This document shows, piece after piece, positions 53,087-63,007 of a stretch of 64,000 nt of DNA (the first letter of the stretch is position 1; every line of letters starts with the position of its first letter). The DNA lies in contig CAYPAW010000054.1 in the NCBI GenBank assembly GCA_964408795.1, forward strand, positions 1-64,000, written 5' to 3'. Position numbers and translations under genes: made by a program. The notes under the pieces are model-generated. The model did not search any database and was not told the DNA's origin. It saw only the letters and a program-made list of their open reading frames with translations. The stretch is from JABMQB01 sp964408795 (GTDB lineage Bacteria > Bacteroidota > Bacteroidia > Bacteroidales > Prolixibacteraceae).

Positions 53087-54619
53087 ATGAGCCGGAACAT
53101 GTTATTCACATTAATAGCTGCCATGGTTGTGGTCATGATCGGGTTGATCGTTGTCCAGTTCACTTCCATACAGAAGGCTTCACAAATAAAGGAAGAGCAA
53201 TTTGACCAGTCGGTAAGGAATGCAATTGATCAGGTAATCAAACGAATGGAAAACGAAGAAACCCGGTTGGCACATCAATTGGCCCAGGATGAAAAGTATT
53301 CCGTGCGTGAGCGGTCACCGGTCCGCTTTCCGGCGGGGTTCCAGGCTGGAATGAGTTTCAGCCTGGAATTTTCCAGACCCAACTATTTTGGAAGCTATCA
53401 GGAACAACTGCAATTTTATTCCGATACCCTGCCGCAAAATATAACCCGGGATTCCCAACGGACAGCTACCCCTTTTACCCGCGTTCAGGATATGAGTTAT
53501 CTCCGTCAGGAGATGACCGAGGCCAGGCTGGATCAAAGCTTTTTTGTGCACGAACTGTTAAAAATACAGGAACTCCCCCTGAAGCAAAGAATTGATTCGT
53601 TGGAACTGAGAAATCGCCTGGATGAAAGTTTCCGTTCCCGCGGAATCAACCTCGATTTCAGCTTTGCAGCGCTTACTTCGGATGAGGGAAAGACCGTGTT
53701 GGTTGCCGGAGATCCCGACCTAAGTCTTACAAAAAAAGGAGTTTATCCAAGCCATCTCTTCCCCAATGATATCAATGAGAAAGCAAATTGGTTGCATGTA
53801 TACTTCCCCAGAAAATCAGGATATATCCTCAAAGATACCGGGATCACCATAATTCCCCTGTTTATTCTGACCAGCCTCTTGGTTGCTATTTTTACCTTTA
53901 CGATCCTGATTATTCTGCGCCAGAAAAAACTGTCTATGATTAAGAACGATTTTATCAACAACATGACCCACGAACTGAAAACTCCTATTTCAACCATATC
54001 CCTGGCCAGTCAGATATTGGAAGACGGAACCATAACCAATACCCCGAAAACGATAGAGCAAATTTCAAAGGTGATCAGTCAGGAGAGCAAAAGACTTAGC
54101 CTTCAGGTTGAGAAGGTCTTACAGATGGCAGTATTTAACGAAGGACGGCTGAAATTAAAGTTTAAAGAAGTGCATCTTCATGGCCTGATTGAAAATGTGG
54201 TGGAGAATTTTGAATTGAAAGTACAAAACAGAAAAGGTCAACTGTTGACCCGCCTTGAAGCTGAACAGGAAGAAATCAAGGGAGACGAAGTACATATTAC
54301 CAATGTTATTTTTAACTTGCTGGACAATGCAATGAAATACAGCAACGGTTCACCGAAAATTGAAATTACCACAAAGAACAAAAAAGACAAGGTAGTGGTT
54401 TCTGTGGAAGACAATGGAGTCGGAATTCCTAAAGAACACCTGTCTCAGATTTTTGAACGTTTTTACCGTGTGCCTACAGGGAATATTCACAATGTAAAAG
54501 GATTTGGTCTCGGCTTGAGTTATGTGAAGAAGATCATGCAGGTACACAATGCAGAAATAAAGGTTGATAGTACCCTGAATAAAGGAACAAAATTCAGTTT
54601 GATTTTCCCACTAAAATAA
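53087..54619 (+). CDS. sensor histidine kinase
   Basis: The 510-residue kinase has one helix at about 7-29 and a periplasmic sensor of about 220 residues of no known family by eye. A second helix is at about 253-275 (IIPLFILTSLLVAIFTFTILIILR). Then come the dimerisation domain with His295 in NNMTHELKTPISTIS and the ATPase domain with NVIFNLLDNAMKYSN, VEDNGVGIPKEH and GFGLGLSYVKKI. No HAMP domain is obvious, the H-box following the helix after about 20 residues. It phosphorylates the response regulator encoded 7 bp downstream. The stimulus is unknown. Confidence 0.93.
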   Translation: MSRNMLFTLIAAMVVVMIGLIVVQFTSIQKASQIKEEQFDQSVRNAIDQVIKRMENEETRLAHQLAQDEKYSVRERSPVRFPAGFQAGMSFSLEFSRPNYFGSYQEQLQFYSDTLPQNITRDSQRTATPFTRVQDMSYLRQEMTEARLDQSFFVHELLKIQELPLKQRIDSLELRNRLDESFRSRGINLDFSFAALTSDEGKTVLVAGDPDLSLTKKGVYPSHLFPNDINEKANWLHVYFPRKSGYILKDTGITIIPLFILTSLLVAIFTFTILIILRQKKLSMIKNDFINNMTHELKTPISTISLASQILEDGTITNTPKTIEQISKVISQESKRLSLQVEKVLQMAVFNEGRLKLKFKEVHLHGLIENVVENFELKVQNRKGQLLTRLEAEQEEIKGDEVHITNVIFNLLDNAMKYSNGSPKIEITTKNKKDKVVVSVEDNGVGIPKEHLSQIFERFYRVPTGNIHNVKGFGLGLSYVKKIMQVHNAEIKVDSTLNKGTKFSLIFPLK

Positions 54620-54626
54620 AAAAACC

Positions 54627-55316
54627 ATGGAACAAAAAGTGAAATTATTATTGGCTGAAGACGATGAAAATCTGGGGCTTTTATTGAAGGAGTATTTAAT
54701 TGCCAAAGGATTTGAAGCGGATCTCTATCCCGATGGGGAAGCAGCCTACAAAGGATTTATGAATGGGAGATATGATATTTGTGTACTCGATATAATGATG
54801 CCTAAAAAAGATGGATTCACCCTGGCCAAAGATATCCGGATGATTAATTCCGATATTCCAGTCATTTTTCTGACAGCCAAGAATATGAAAGAAGATGTGA
54901 TTGATGGTTTTAAGTTGGGGGCCGACGATTATATCACCAAACCCTTTAGCATGGAAGAGTTGATTTTCCGTCTTGAAGCCATTTTGAGAAGGACCTCTCA
55001 GGATACCCAGGGGAATAATCAGTTGCTTTTCAAATTGGGAAAATTTACCTTTGATACCCGTAAACAAACGCTTTCTGATCCCAATAAAACGGTGAAATTA
55101 ACAACCAAAGAATCCGATTTGTTAAAACTGCTTTGTCAGAATGCCAATAAAGTGCTGGAACGAAATTATGCCTTAAAATCCATATGGATTGATGATAACT
55201 ATTTCAATGCCCGAAGCATGGATGTTTATATAACCAAATTGCGAAAGCATCTGAAAGAAGAACCCTCGATTGAGATTATCAATGTTCATGGAAAAGGATA
55301 TAAACTGATCATGTAA
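54627..55316 (+). CDS. OmpR-family response regulator
   Basis: The 229-residue protein has a receiver domain with Asp55 (CVLDIMMPKKDG), acidic DD pair near the start (LAEDDENLGLL), Thr and Lys of ITKPFSMEEL, and a C-terminal winged helix (FTFDTRKQTLSDP, TTKESDLLKLLCQNANKVL, RSMDVYITKLRKHL). It binds DNA when phosphorylated by the kinase upstream. Targets are not visible in the window. Its stop is 16 bp from the convergent lepA stop. Confidence 0.95.
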   Translation: MEQKVKLLLAEDDENLGLLLKEYLIAKGFEADLYPDGEAAYKGFMNGRYDICVLDIMMPKKDGFTLAKDIRMINSDIPVIFLTAKNMKEDVIDGFKLGADDYITKPFSMEELIFRLEAILRRTSQDTQGNNQLLFKLGKFTFDTRKQTLSDPNKTVKLTTKESDLLKLLCQNANKVLERNYALKSIWIDDNYFNARSMDVYITKLRKHLKEEPSIEIINVHGKGYKLIM

Positions 55317-55332
55317 CTCCGGTTGTTTTTTA

Positions 55333-57120
55333 TCAGTCCAGTTTAAGAACAGCCAGGAATGCATTTTGCGGGACTTCCACATTTCCAATCTGTTTCATGC
55401 GTTTTTTTCCTTTTTTCTGTTTTTCGAGCAGTTTTCTTTTACGGGTAATATCCCCTCCATAACATTTGGCAGTAACATCTTTACGGACTGCTTTCACTGT
55501 TTCGCGGGCGATGATTTTTGATCCGATAGCGGCCTGAATGGCGATGTCGAATTGTTGACGGGGAATGAGTTCCTTGAGTTTTTCACACATTCTTCGTCCA
55601 AACGGATAGGCATTGTCAAAATGGATCAATGTGGAGAGGGCATCCACCATTTCCCCGTTGAGGAGGATATCCAGTCTTACCAGTTTAGCTGTTTTATAGC
55701 CGCTCATATGGTAATCAAAGGATGCATATCCTTTGGAAATGCTTTTCAGTTTGTCATAAAAATCAAAAACAATTTCTCCCAGGGGGAGGTTGAATACCAG
55801 TTCAGCCCGTTCAGCCGTCAGGTAGTGCTGGTTTATGAGGGTTCCTCTTTTGTCGAGACAGAGATTCATCACCGGGCCAATAAATTCGGAAGCGGTGATG
55901 ATACTGGCTCTGATAAAGGGTTCTTCAATGATATCTATGGAGGTAGGTGCCGGCATGCCTGAAGGGTTGTACACATCGGTTACCGATCCGTCGGTGAGAT
56001 ATACCCGGTAGGAGACGTTGGGTACGGTGGTGATTACGTTCATATCGAATTCTCTTTCGAGCCGTTCCTGGACGATTTCCATATGGAGCAATCCGAGGAA
56101 TCCGCAACGGAAGCCAAAACCCAGGGCGGCTGAAGATTCCGGTTCATAGGTGAGGGATGCATCGTTGAGTTGCAACTTCTCCATGGCGGAACGGAGGTCT
56201 TCGTAGTCATCGCTGTCAACCGGGTAGATCCCTGCGAAGAGCATGGGTTTAACCTCCCGGAACCCTGCTACTGCCTGTTTGCATGGATTTTTTACATGGG
56301 TGATGGTATCGCCCACTTTTACCTCACGGGCCATCTTAATTCCTGAGATGATGTAACCGACATCCCCGGTCGGGAGACTTTCCCGGGGGATCATGGCTAG
56401 CTTGAGCACTCCTATTTCTTCTGCCTGGTAGCTTTTCCCGGTGGCTTTGAATTTGACCAGGTCGCCCGTTTTGATCTTGCCGTTAATGATTTTATAATAG
56501 GCAATGATTCCACGAAAGGAATTGTATACGGAATCAAATATCAGTGCCTGGAGAGGTGCTTCAGGGTCTCCTTTGGGTGGCGGAATCTTTTCAACGATGC
56601 TTTCCAAAATTGTCTCAACACCCAGTCCTGTTTTGCCACTGGCATGGATGATCTCTTCCCTGGCACAACCAATCATATCAATGATCTGGTCTTCCACCAC
56701 TTCCGGAATGGCGTTGGGTAAATCCATTTTATTCAGCACCGGAATGATTTCCAGGTCATATTCAAGAGCCTGGTACAAATTGGAAATGGTCTGGGCCTGA
56801 ATGCCCTGTGTGGCATCCACAATCAGCAGAGCTCCTTCACAAGCAGCGATTGACCGGGATACTTCGTATGAAAAATCAACATGTCCCGGTGTGTCAATCA
56901 GATTCAACCGGTAGGTTTCCTCTTTGTAAGGAAAATCCATTTGAATGGCATGGCTCTTTATGGTGATTCCCCGTTCCTTTTCCAGGTCCATGGTGTCGAG
57001 GACCTGGTCGTGCATCTCCCGGGCCTCCACCGTTTTTGTGAATTCCAGCAGACGATCTGCCAGTGTACTCTTCCCATGGTCTATATGGGCGATGATGCAA
57101 AAATTCCGTATAAACTTCAT
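55333..57120 (-). CDS. lepA: translation factor LepA (EF4)
   Basis: The product is 595 residues, the usual length, from ATG at 57120 (MKFIRNFCIIAHIDHGKST); a further 25 codons in frame upstream (to 57195) have no similarity to the family. G motifs are AHIDHGKS, IDTPGH and LNKMDLP. It has domains II-IV and the LepA-specific C-terminus (ECGGDITRKRKLLEKQK-like; here KCYGGDITRKRKLLEKQKK). It is a ribosome-associated GTPase that affects elongation or initiation. A TATCTTTG element lies 45 bp upstream of the ATG and supports this start. Confidence 0.96.
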   Translation of the reverse strand: MKFIRNFCIIAHIDHGKSTLADRLLEFTKTVEAREMHDQVLDTMDLEKERGITIKSHAIQMDFPYKEETYRLNLIDTPGHVDFSYEVSRSIAACEGALLIVDATQGIQAQTISNLYQALEYDLEIIPVLNKMDLPNAIPEVVEDQIIDMIGCAREEIIHASGKTGLGVETILESIVEKIPPPKGDPEAPLQALIFDSVYNSFRGIIAYYKIINGKIKTGDLVKFKATGKSYQAEEIGVLKLAMIPRESLPTGDVGYIISGIKMAREVKVGDTITHVKNPCKQAVAGFREVKPMLFAGIYPVDSDDYEDLRSAMEKLQLNDASLTYEPESSAALGFGFRCGFLGLLHMEIVQERLEREFDMNVITTVPNVSYRVYLTDGSVTDVYNPSGMPAPTSIDIIEEPFIRASIITASEFIGPVMNLCLDKRGTLINQHYLTAERAELVFNLPLGEIVFDFYDKLKSISKGYASFDYHMSGYKTAKLVRLDILLNGEMVDALSTLIHFDNAYPFGRRMCEKLKELIPRQQFDIAIQAAIGSKIIARETVKAVRKDVTAKCYGGDITRKRKLLEKQKKGKKRMKQIGNVEVPQNAFLAVLKLD

Positions 57121-57164
57121 CAATTCGTTTCCTAATTCTGAACCAGGTCTTTTCCTGATTTTCG

Positions 57165-57172
57165 CAAAGATA
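57165..57172 (-). promoter_or_regulatory. -7 box for lepA
   Basis: TATCTTTG on the minus strand, 45 bp before the ATG. No clear -33 TTG. Confidence 0.45.
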
Positions 57173-57349
57173 TTTAATATATGATAGAAATCCACGTCCT
57201 ATGGACAAGGTAATGTATTTTTTGCTTTGCTTGTATATCAATGGAGTTGGAAGACCGGAGACGGAAGAACGGGGTGGGTAGGCAGTATGGTTTTTTTGGT
57301 TGCATGGAAGACCCTTCATCCGGGGTATGACCAATGCTTTGGAATTTGG

Positions 57350-57850
57350 CTAAAAAGCAGGGGCAGTTCCCTGATGATTCGGCTTGCAATGACGGATTAA
57401 TTCAGAAGTTATGTCCTTTGCCATCCTGTAGCCTTCCGACCATTCACTGGCCCGGGGTCCTGCTATGTTAAGAATTTGTATCTTCCGGGCATCGATTTCC
57501 GCCAGAATACGTTCCTTGTCCTGTAATCGATTGCTGCTTGTGACATTCAGCAAAAAAACAGGTTTTTTGAGGAATTTCGCATGTTGAAAGGTCAACCGTG
57601 TTCCACCGGTTAATGGGCCGGCATGGAGAATCAGCGTGCCATCCGAATCTTCCACATTTCTTTTTGTTCTTTCTGCATATCCTCTTTTCGTACACTCCTT
57701 CAGCGGATATTTCTCCCCGATGACTCCATCTTCGGCCAGTCTCATTTTGGGACACCATCCCCCGCATGGGAATCCCAGGCTCAAGGCTGCATCCAATGCA
57801 CCCCTGTCAACACCGGTTTGGCCTCCACTAATAATTTTTTGGCACAACAT
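57350..57850 (-). CDS. SLOG-fold putative molybdenum carrier protein
   Basis: The 166-residue protein opens with IISGGQTGVDRGALDAALSLG and has GGWCPKMRLAEDGVI, NVEDSDGTLILHAGPLTGGT and LNIAGPRASEW. These match the family of Rossmann-like (SLOG/YpsA-type) nucleotide-binding proteins called putative molybdenum carriers, on the basis of a bound molybdate cluster in one structure. The biological role is unknown; related SLOG proteins bind nucleotides. It lies 229 bp upstream of lepA on the same strand and the last codons may read into that gap. No molybdenum enzyme genes are near, so the name should not be taken literally. Confidence 0.8.
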   Translation of the reverse strand: MLCQKIISGGQTGVDRGALDAALSLGFPCGGWCPKMRLAEDGVIGEKYPLKECTKRGYAERTKRNVEDSDGTLILHAGPLTGGTRLTFQHAKFLKKPVFLLNVTSSNRLQDKERILAEIDARKIQILNIAGPRASEWSEGYRMAKDITSELIRHCKPNHQGTAPAF

Positions 57851-57966
57851 TTGTACAAAACCTTATAGACTTTTGAACTGCCTCATAGCTTAAATGAACC
57901 GGATAAAGGTAGTACAAAAAGAAGAAAGTAAGTTTTTTCATATGTTTGGTTTAGTTAGGTTAAGTT

Positions 57967-57999
57967 AAACCCGGATTGCAAAGGCATCCGGGTTTTTTT
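57967..57999 (+). terminator. strong rho-independent terminator without an upstream gene
   Basis: AAACCCGGAT (57967-57976) pairs perfectly with ATCCGGGTTT (57986-57995), loop TGCAAAGGC, followed by a T run to 57999 on the plus strand only. The only gene upstream points the other way, so it may end a small untranslated RNA starting in 57851-57966, or protect from antisense transcription. Confidence 0.75.
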
Positions 58000-58385
58000 G
58001 TAATAAAGGAGAGGGGGAACATTGATTCCGAAGGGTTGATTCTGAATAGGGGATCAGGGAATCTTTGTTGTCTTTGGTATAAATGCCGCCATGCTTTTTT
58101 TGTCAATAGCATTGTGAACGAAAAGAAGAGAACGCATAGATAACAACATTGGTCCTCTCTTCGGGAGATTGGACGGACCGTGTGGTTGTTTTGAAAGAAT
58201 TTTGATGGAATATTGTTATATATGGAAGATTCAATGGTATTTTAACGATTCATTTGACGTAAAAGAAATGAATTATTTCATAGATTTCGATGACGTATTT
58301 TTTATGGGTCAGTGTTTTTTCTTTTTCAGAAGAGGGAAATACATACTAACCACTGGTAAATAAAAGATTTAACACCGTATCAGAG
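58000..58385. other. 386-bp region upstream of the PorP/SprF gene, no gene seen
   Basis: It contains only a 64-codon frame from a TTG (58169-58363) rich in Phe, Tyr and Asp with no recognisable product. No good promoter element was found before 58386, although regulation of the T9SS gene must lie here. Confidence 0.45.
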
Positions 58386-59372
58386 ATGAAATCAACACCT
58401 GTCGCCTTTGTCCTTTTGTTTATGGGTGCAAGTCTTTTCAGGCTTTCAGCGCAGGATGTTGCTTTTTCACAGTTTTATTCCAATCCCATGTATCTGAATC
58501 CTGCTTTTGCCGGTTCTGTGGAGGTTCCGCGGGTTGTGCTTCAGTACCGGAATCAATGGCCTGCCTTTCGTAAAGCCTACACGACTTACAGCCTGGGCTT
58601 TGATTTCCCGGTGGAGGCGCTGCAGGGCGGAGTAGGTCTTTTTTTATTGAACGATGGACAGCTGGGCAATGCCCTGAATAAACTACAGGTTAGCGTCATG
58701 TATTCACGGTTCATTCGTCTGAGCCGACAGTGGTATATGAACGGGGCCGTTCAGGCCGGTTTTTGTCAGAACTCGCTGGATGCAGGAGGCCTGATTTTTC
58801 CGGATAACCTGGATCCCCATTATGGAAACCATGGGATCTCAGGCGAAACGTTTCCGGATCTGAATTTTCGTTATTTTGATGCTTCTGCCGGGATGTTGTT
58901 TTATAACGAAACCTTTTTTATGGGTATCGCAGGGCATCATTTGAACAAACCCAGGCAATCCTATTCGGGAGATAGTTTAAGTGTTGTACATCGCAAATAT
59001 ACATTGCATGCCGGAGCCCGGTTTCCCGTATTGTACCGGAGTGCAATGCGCAAGATGTTCGATCTCTCTCCCCAGATTATCCTGCAGAAGCAGGGAATTT
59101 TCACCCAGGTGAATTATGGTTTTTTCATCAACCGGAAGGGAATCTCCGGGGGCGTATGGTTGCGCCAGAATCTTACCCTGCAAAACGATGCCCTGATTTT
59201 CCTGGTGGGATTCATAAGCGATAACTGGCAGTTGACCTACAGTTTTGACTGGACCATTTCGGGACTTGCCGGACTGACCGATGGCAGCCATGAGGTTACG
59301 CTTTCTTTTTTATTGAAAGATCCACATGGCCGGCCCACCTTTCCCTTTTTCCGATCCCCCTGGGATTACTAA
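58386..59372 (+). CDS. PorP/SprF-family T9SS-associated outer-membrane protein
   Basis: The 328-residue protein has a signal peptide (MKSTPVAFVLLFMGASLFRLSA, then QDVAFSQFY). It then shows the family start FSQFYSNPMYLNPAFAGS, a repeated Tyr-rich strand pattern (VVLQYRNQWPAF), and a C-terminal barrel-like end. Members of this family form an outer-membrane barrel that helps a partner protein with a type B sorting domain to be displayed or secreted, as SprF does for the gliding adhesin SprB. The neighbouring giant protein is the likely partner. The two stops overlap by 4 bp in convergent orientation. Confidence 0.92.
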   Translation: MKSTPVAFVLLFMGASLFRLSAQDVAFSQFYSNPMYLNPAFAGSVEVPRVVLQYRNQWPAFRKAYTTYSLGFDFPVEALQGGVGLFLLNDGQLGNALNKLQVSVMYSRFIRLSRQWYMNGAVQAGFCQNSLDAGGLIFPDNLDPHYGNHGISGETFPDLNFRYFDASAGMLFYNETFFMGIAGHHLNKPRQSYSGDSLSVVHRKYTLHAGARFPVLYRSAMRKMFDLSPQIILQKQGIFTQVNYGFFINRKGISGGVWLRQNLTLQNDALIFLVGFISDNWQLTYSFDWTISGLAGLTDGSHEVTLSFLLKDPHGRPTFPFFRSPWDY

Positions 59373-62300
59373 CGAATCAGCAGAACCTGGCCTTTCATTT
59401 CCCGGAAGGCTCCCAGCATGTCATAGTATTGGGCAGTCCAGATATAATTCCCCATGGGAGCCGGTTTGCCGTTTTGGAGGGTTCCGTCCCATTTCTCGTC
59501 GGGATGTTCTGATTCGAATACCCGTTGACCCCACCGGTCATAAATCGTTAACTGAAACCGGTCTGGATTGATCCCTTTTCCTGAGAGCATGAAGAATCGG
59601 TTTTCCGGAATATCGCTTGATGGGCGAAAAGCATTGGGTGCATACAAGGTGCGTGGGATGATCTCTATCGTAGCCCGGGCTGTATCGAGACAGTCAAATT
59701 CCGTGCCGGCTATCAGTACCGGATGGTAGGTGCCTACCTCATTGTAGATATGCAGGGGTGGATCCTTGCCCTCAAAGGTCTCCCCGTCATCAAAATCCCA
59801 GAAATAGGTTTTTGTGTTTTTTGATTGGTTGGTAAAGGCAATCACGGCTTCATCGGAATAGGTTCTTTTCGGGGTTGCCTGAAAAGCAGCCGTCGGGGTG
59901 CTGTGAACCCATGCCAGGTCTTTTTTTATGAGTGTATCCTGGCATCCGGTCAGCAAGGAAGCTACGCGTACACCCAAATCAAAATAACCGGTATCTGCCA
60001 GTTGGTACGTGTAGGGATTGCCCCGGCCTACCCAGAGCTTATTTTCCAGCCACCAGTAATAGGTTACCTCTTTTTCGTCTGAATTTCCGGTAGCTACTAT
60101 GCGTAACGGCTGACACCCTTCGTCTTTATCGATGGTAAAATCAACCCGGGGTATCCGTTTGAATTTTTTAAACACCGGCTCACTCACACATCCGTATTCC
60201 TCAACCTGCAATCCTACTTCCGTAAGTGGTGTTTCCAGCGATACATAGAGGGAATCGTTTCCGGACGTTTCCTGCAGATTCCCGTTGACAAACCATGAAA
60301 AAGATGTCGAATCAACAGAATTCAGGTAGTGAAGTTCCACGTGATCCGTGTAACAGAGGCTGGGGTCGCCGCTGAACCGGACTACCGGTGTGGGGTATAT
60401 TTTAATCCTATCTGGAAAAAGATAACTGGCTTTGCAGTTGCTGGCCTGTTCAGTTACTGTTAGGGAGACATCATAAAAGCCGGATTTCTGGTATGTATGA
60501 TCCGGATTTTTCCCGGAATATCCGGAGCCGTCACCAAAATCCCATCGATAGTCAATCCCGGTGTAAGGTATATCTTCGGAAAAAGAGACCTCCAGGGAGT
60601 CGCATCCCTGTGACGGATCAGCTTCTACATAAACCTCTTCAGGGAAGCCTGCAAGAGGAAGGCTGTTCGGATCACTGGAACAACCGTTTTCTTCCACTAC
60701 AAGGGATATTTCCGGATTGGTGCCTATGCCCAGTGAAATCCGGAAATTCCTCGGATAGTCCAGGGAATCCACAATAAGACTCGGGCCAAAATTCCAGTAA
60801 AATGAGGTGCTTTCGCCTCCATCACCCGTATAAAGGACCTTTCGGTTAAAATCAGCACACAGGTCATCTTCACCGCTGATTTCAAATGTAGCAGAGGGGG
60901 TAGGGTAGAAGTGCAGGATATAGCGACGGGTGGTGTCGCACCGGTCGGGGGTCAGGGCATTGTAAAAAACAGTATAATCACCCCATTCGGAAACCGTTAC
61001 AACCACGGAAGTATCGGTAGGCCGGTCTAATTTCACTGAAGGATCATCAGACCACCAGGTGGTTTCCAGGGGCAGATCCCAGGGAGATCCGTTGGTATAG
61101 GTTATTCCCACTTTCATTTCTGTGGATTTCTTATCACAAACAACCCGATCAGACAGCAAATCGATGTGGGGTATGGGAAACACTTCCAGAAACATCTCAT
61201 CGTAGGCCCGGCAACCAAAACTGTCGGTGACGGTTACCGCATAGCGACCGGTGGAATCGGCTGTGATCGTTTGGGTTCTTGCACCGGTATTCCAGGAGTA
61301 TCTTCTTTTGAGGACCTTCCCGGCATCGAGTTCAAGTGCGAAGGGTTCACATCCTGAGGTGTCTATACCCAGGTTGGTGACCGGCCTGCTCAGGAATACG
61401 TATACCGAGTCGGACTGGGGACAGCCAAATTCATCTTTTACGTCCACATAAAACCATCCACTGTCTTTCGCTGCTATCGTCTGGGTTGTATCGCCCGTAT
61501 TCCAGCGGAACTCCTCAAACCACCAGCCTGCATCCAGGAGGATCGAATCGCCATAACAAAGGACCAGGGTGTCCTTCTGAAAATTGATGCTGCTCCCCAG
61601 GTCCAGCAGGTTGTCCAGGTTAAAAGAAACGCTGTACCCCAGCGACTCCTGTTGGCCGTAACTGTATGAATAGGCATAGAAGCTCTTGTCGGGATTGTCA
61701 ATCCACAGGGTATAGACTCCCGGATCGACTTTTAACTGGGCGTAATAATTGCCGCCAAAACTGCTTGAAGGCCATTTTATATCATATTGAATCGAATCCT
61801 GTAATGCAAGCTCTCTAAGCCGGGTATCGTTCAGATAAATATTGTTGATTTCGGAGGAAGGAAAAACCGCATTGATGAAATAATCGGAGTCGGCCTGCTT
61901 CAGTTCATAGACCACAAAATTGGCACTGTTGCGAAACTGGGCCCTTGGAGGCAGGATGATCATAAAGGGCTCAAAGTTCCCTCCGGAGAAACTACCCATG
62001 TCTTCCGACTGGGACTGGCTGTACTGGGCAATCAACACCGGTTTCTCTGCTATGATCCTTTTGGGTTGGTAATGAAGCAAAACCGTATCCCTGAATTCTC
62101 CCCGGTTTAGGGTGTCCGGTTTTAACCCGTTGATCCAGACTATGGTGTGGTCTTCCTGGGCCAGAATGCGCAGGCGGTCCCAGTACCTGAACCGGTAAGG
62201 GATGGTGAAAAATTCCCTGCCCCAGGTATTCACCGGGGGAATCTGTTCATACAGGTGGTCTCCGGTATGGCTGAGTGCACCTGACGGAACGATGGCTTTC

Positions 62301-63007
62301 ATGGATCCCGAGAAAAAGGCAACGGGTTTATCAGACCGGACATAACTCCCTGTGAGATCCCCTTGTCCTGGCCAGTTTGTATTGTTCATTGACTGTACCT
62401 GGTACGACTGACCCCGGTGCAAGGTGATCTCCCAGGGTTCTCCCTTCAGGTGCTTGTTATCGTGTGTATTGACCGAAGGAGTGATCTGTAGGGTGGTTGT
62501 ATCCTGTGTAGCAACAATCAGAAATTCGGTGTTGCGTCCGTTGTCATCGGGTTTTGGATAGGGTGTATAGCACATGGCATAGTATTCCATTCCCAGCGAT
62601 GGAGTCGGAAAGATCACAGCGGCATCGCTGGAGTTCTGGTCCCAGTTCATGGCAAACAGATTGACCGGTTTTTCCGATACCAGGTGGATTCCTTTGTTTT
62701 CAATGCTTTCCGATCCGAAATGCTCCAGGGTTTCCCAGGGAATATTCACGGGTACTGAACGTCCCGGGTTTACATTGTAGGGGCCTCCCAGGGGGGTTTC
62801 CCTGGGGCCATACGTCAGGGTGAAGGTTGTGGCTTCACGGGCGGTAACCCGTATCTCCAGGAAGTGATCCCTCAGGTTCATGTGTTCCATAAATCCGAAC
62901 CAGAAATCGGTTCCCTCGGTGGAACGATGGCAGGGATCATCCACAGGCTGTGCCCATGCTGAGGAAAAGAATGCCATCAGGATCAGAAGACTGATTGCTC
63001 GCTTCAT
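59369..63007 (-). CDS. giant PKD-domain surface protein with T9SS type B sorting domain
   Basis: The product is 1212 residues from ATG at 63007 (MKRAISLLILMAFFSSAWA, then QPVDDP); another ATG two codons earlier and a longer frame to 63049 are possible. The N-terminal 450 or so residues start GTDFWFGFMEHMN and resemble the IgGFc-binding-like domain common in these proteins. Several Ig-like/PKD modules follow, including YRWDFGDGSGYSGKNP and FWDFDDGETFEGKDPP. The last 90 residues are the gliding-motility-type sorting domain (YAPNAFRPSSDIPENRF, YDRWGQRVFESEHPDEKWDG, GNYIWTAQYYD). It should be secreted by T9SS to the cell surface; adhesin or gliding function is inferred. Confidence 0.93.
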   Translation of the reverse strand: MKRAISLLILMAFFSSAWAQPVDDPCHRSTEGTDFWFGFMEHMNLRDHFLEIRVTAREATTFTLTYGPRETPLGGPYNVNPGRSVPVNIPWETLEHFGSESIENKGIHLVSEKPVNLFAMNWDQNSSDAAVIFPTPSLGMEYYAMCYTPYPKPDDNGRNTEFLIVATQDTTTLQITPSVNTHDNKHLKGEPWEITLHRGQSYQVQSMNNTNWPGQGDLTGSYVRSDKPVAFFSGSMKAIVPSGALSHTGDHLYEQIPPVNTWGREFFTIPYRFRYWDRLRILAQEDHTIVWINGLKPDTLNRGEFRDTVLLHYQPKRIIAEKPVLIAQYSQSQSEDMGSFSGGNFEPFMIILPPRAQFRNSANFVVYELKQADSDYFINAVFPSSEINNIYLNDTRLRELALQDSIQYDIKWPSSSFGGNYYAQLKVDPGVYTLWIDNPDKSFYAYSYSYGQQESLGYSVSFNLDNLLDLGSSINFQKDTLVLCYGDSILLDAGWWFEEFRWNTGDTTQTIAAKDSGWFYVDVKDEFGCPQSDSVYVFLSRPVTNLGIDTSGCEPFALELDAGKVLKRRYSWNTGARTQTITADSTGRYAVTVTDSFGCRAYDEMFLEVFPIPHIDLLSDRVVCDKKSTEMKVGITYTNGSPWDLPLETTWWSDDPSVKLDRPTDTSVVVTVSEWGDYTVFYNALTPDRCDTTRRYILHFYPTPSATFEISGEDDLCADFNRKVLYTGDGGESTSFYWNFGPSLIVDSLDYPRNFRISLGIGTNPEISLVVEENGCSSDPNSLPLAGFPEEVYVEADPSQGCDSLEVSFSEDIPYTGIDYRWDFGDGSGYSGKNPDHTYQKSGFYDVSLTVTEQASNCKASYLFPDRIKIYPTPVVRFSGDPSLCYTDHVELHYLNSVDSTSFSWFVNGNLQETSGNDSLYVSLETPLTEVGLQVEEYGCVSEPVFKKFKRIPRVDFTIDKDEGCQPLRIVATGNSDEKEVTYYWWLENKLWVGRGNPYTYQLADTGYFDLGVRVASLLTGCQDTLIKKDLAWVHSTPTAAFQATPKRTYSDEAVIAFTNQSKNTKTYFWDFDDGETFEGKDPPLHIYNEVGTYHPVLIAGTEFDCLDTARATIEIIPRTLYAPNAFRPSSDIPENRFFMLSGKGINPDRFQLTIYDRWGQRVFESEHPDEKWDGTLQNGKPAPMGNYIWTAQYYDMLGAFREMKGQVLLIR

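Noticed and set aside
58169..58363. 64-codon frame starting with TTG before the PorP/SprF gene
   Set aside because: Odd composition (many Phe, Tyr, Met, Cys), no promoter and no recognisable family.
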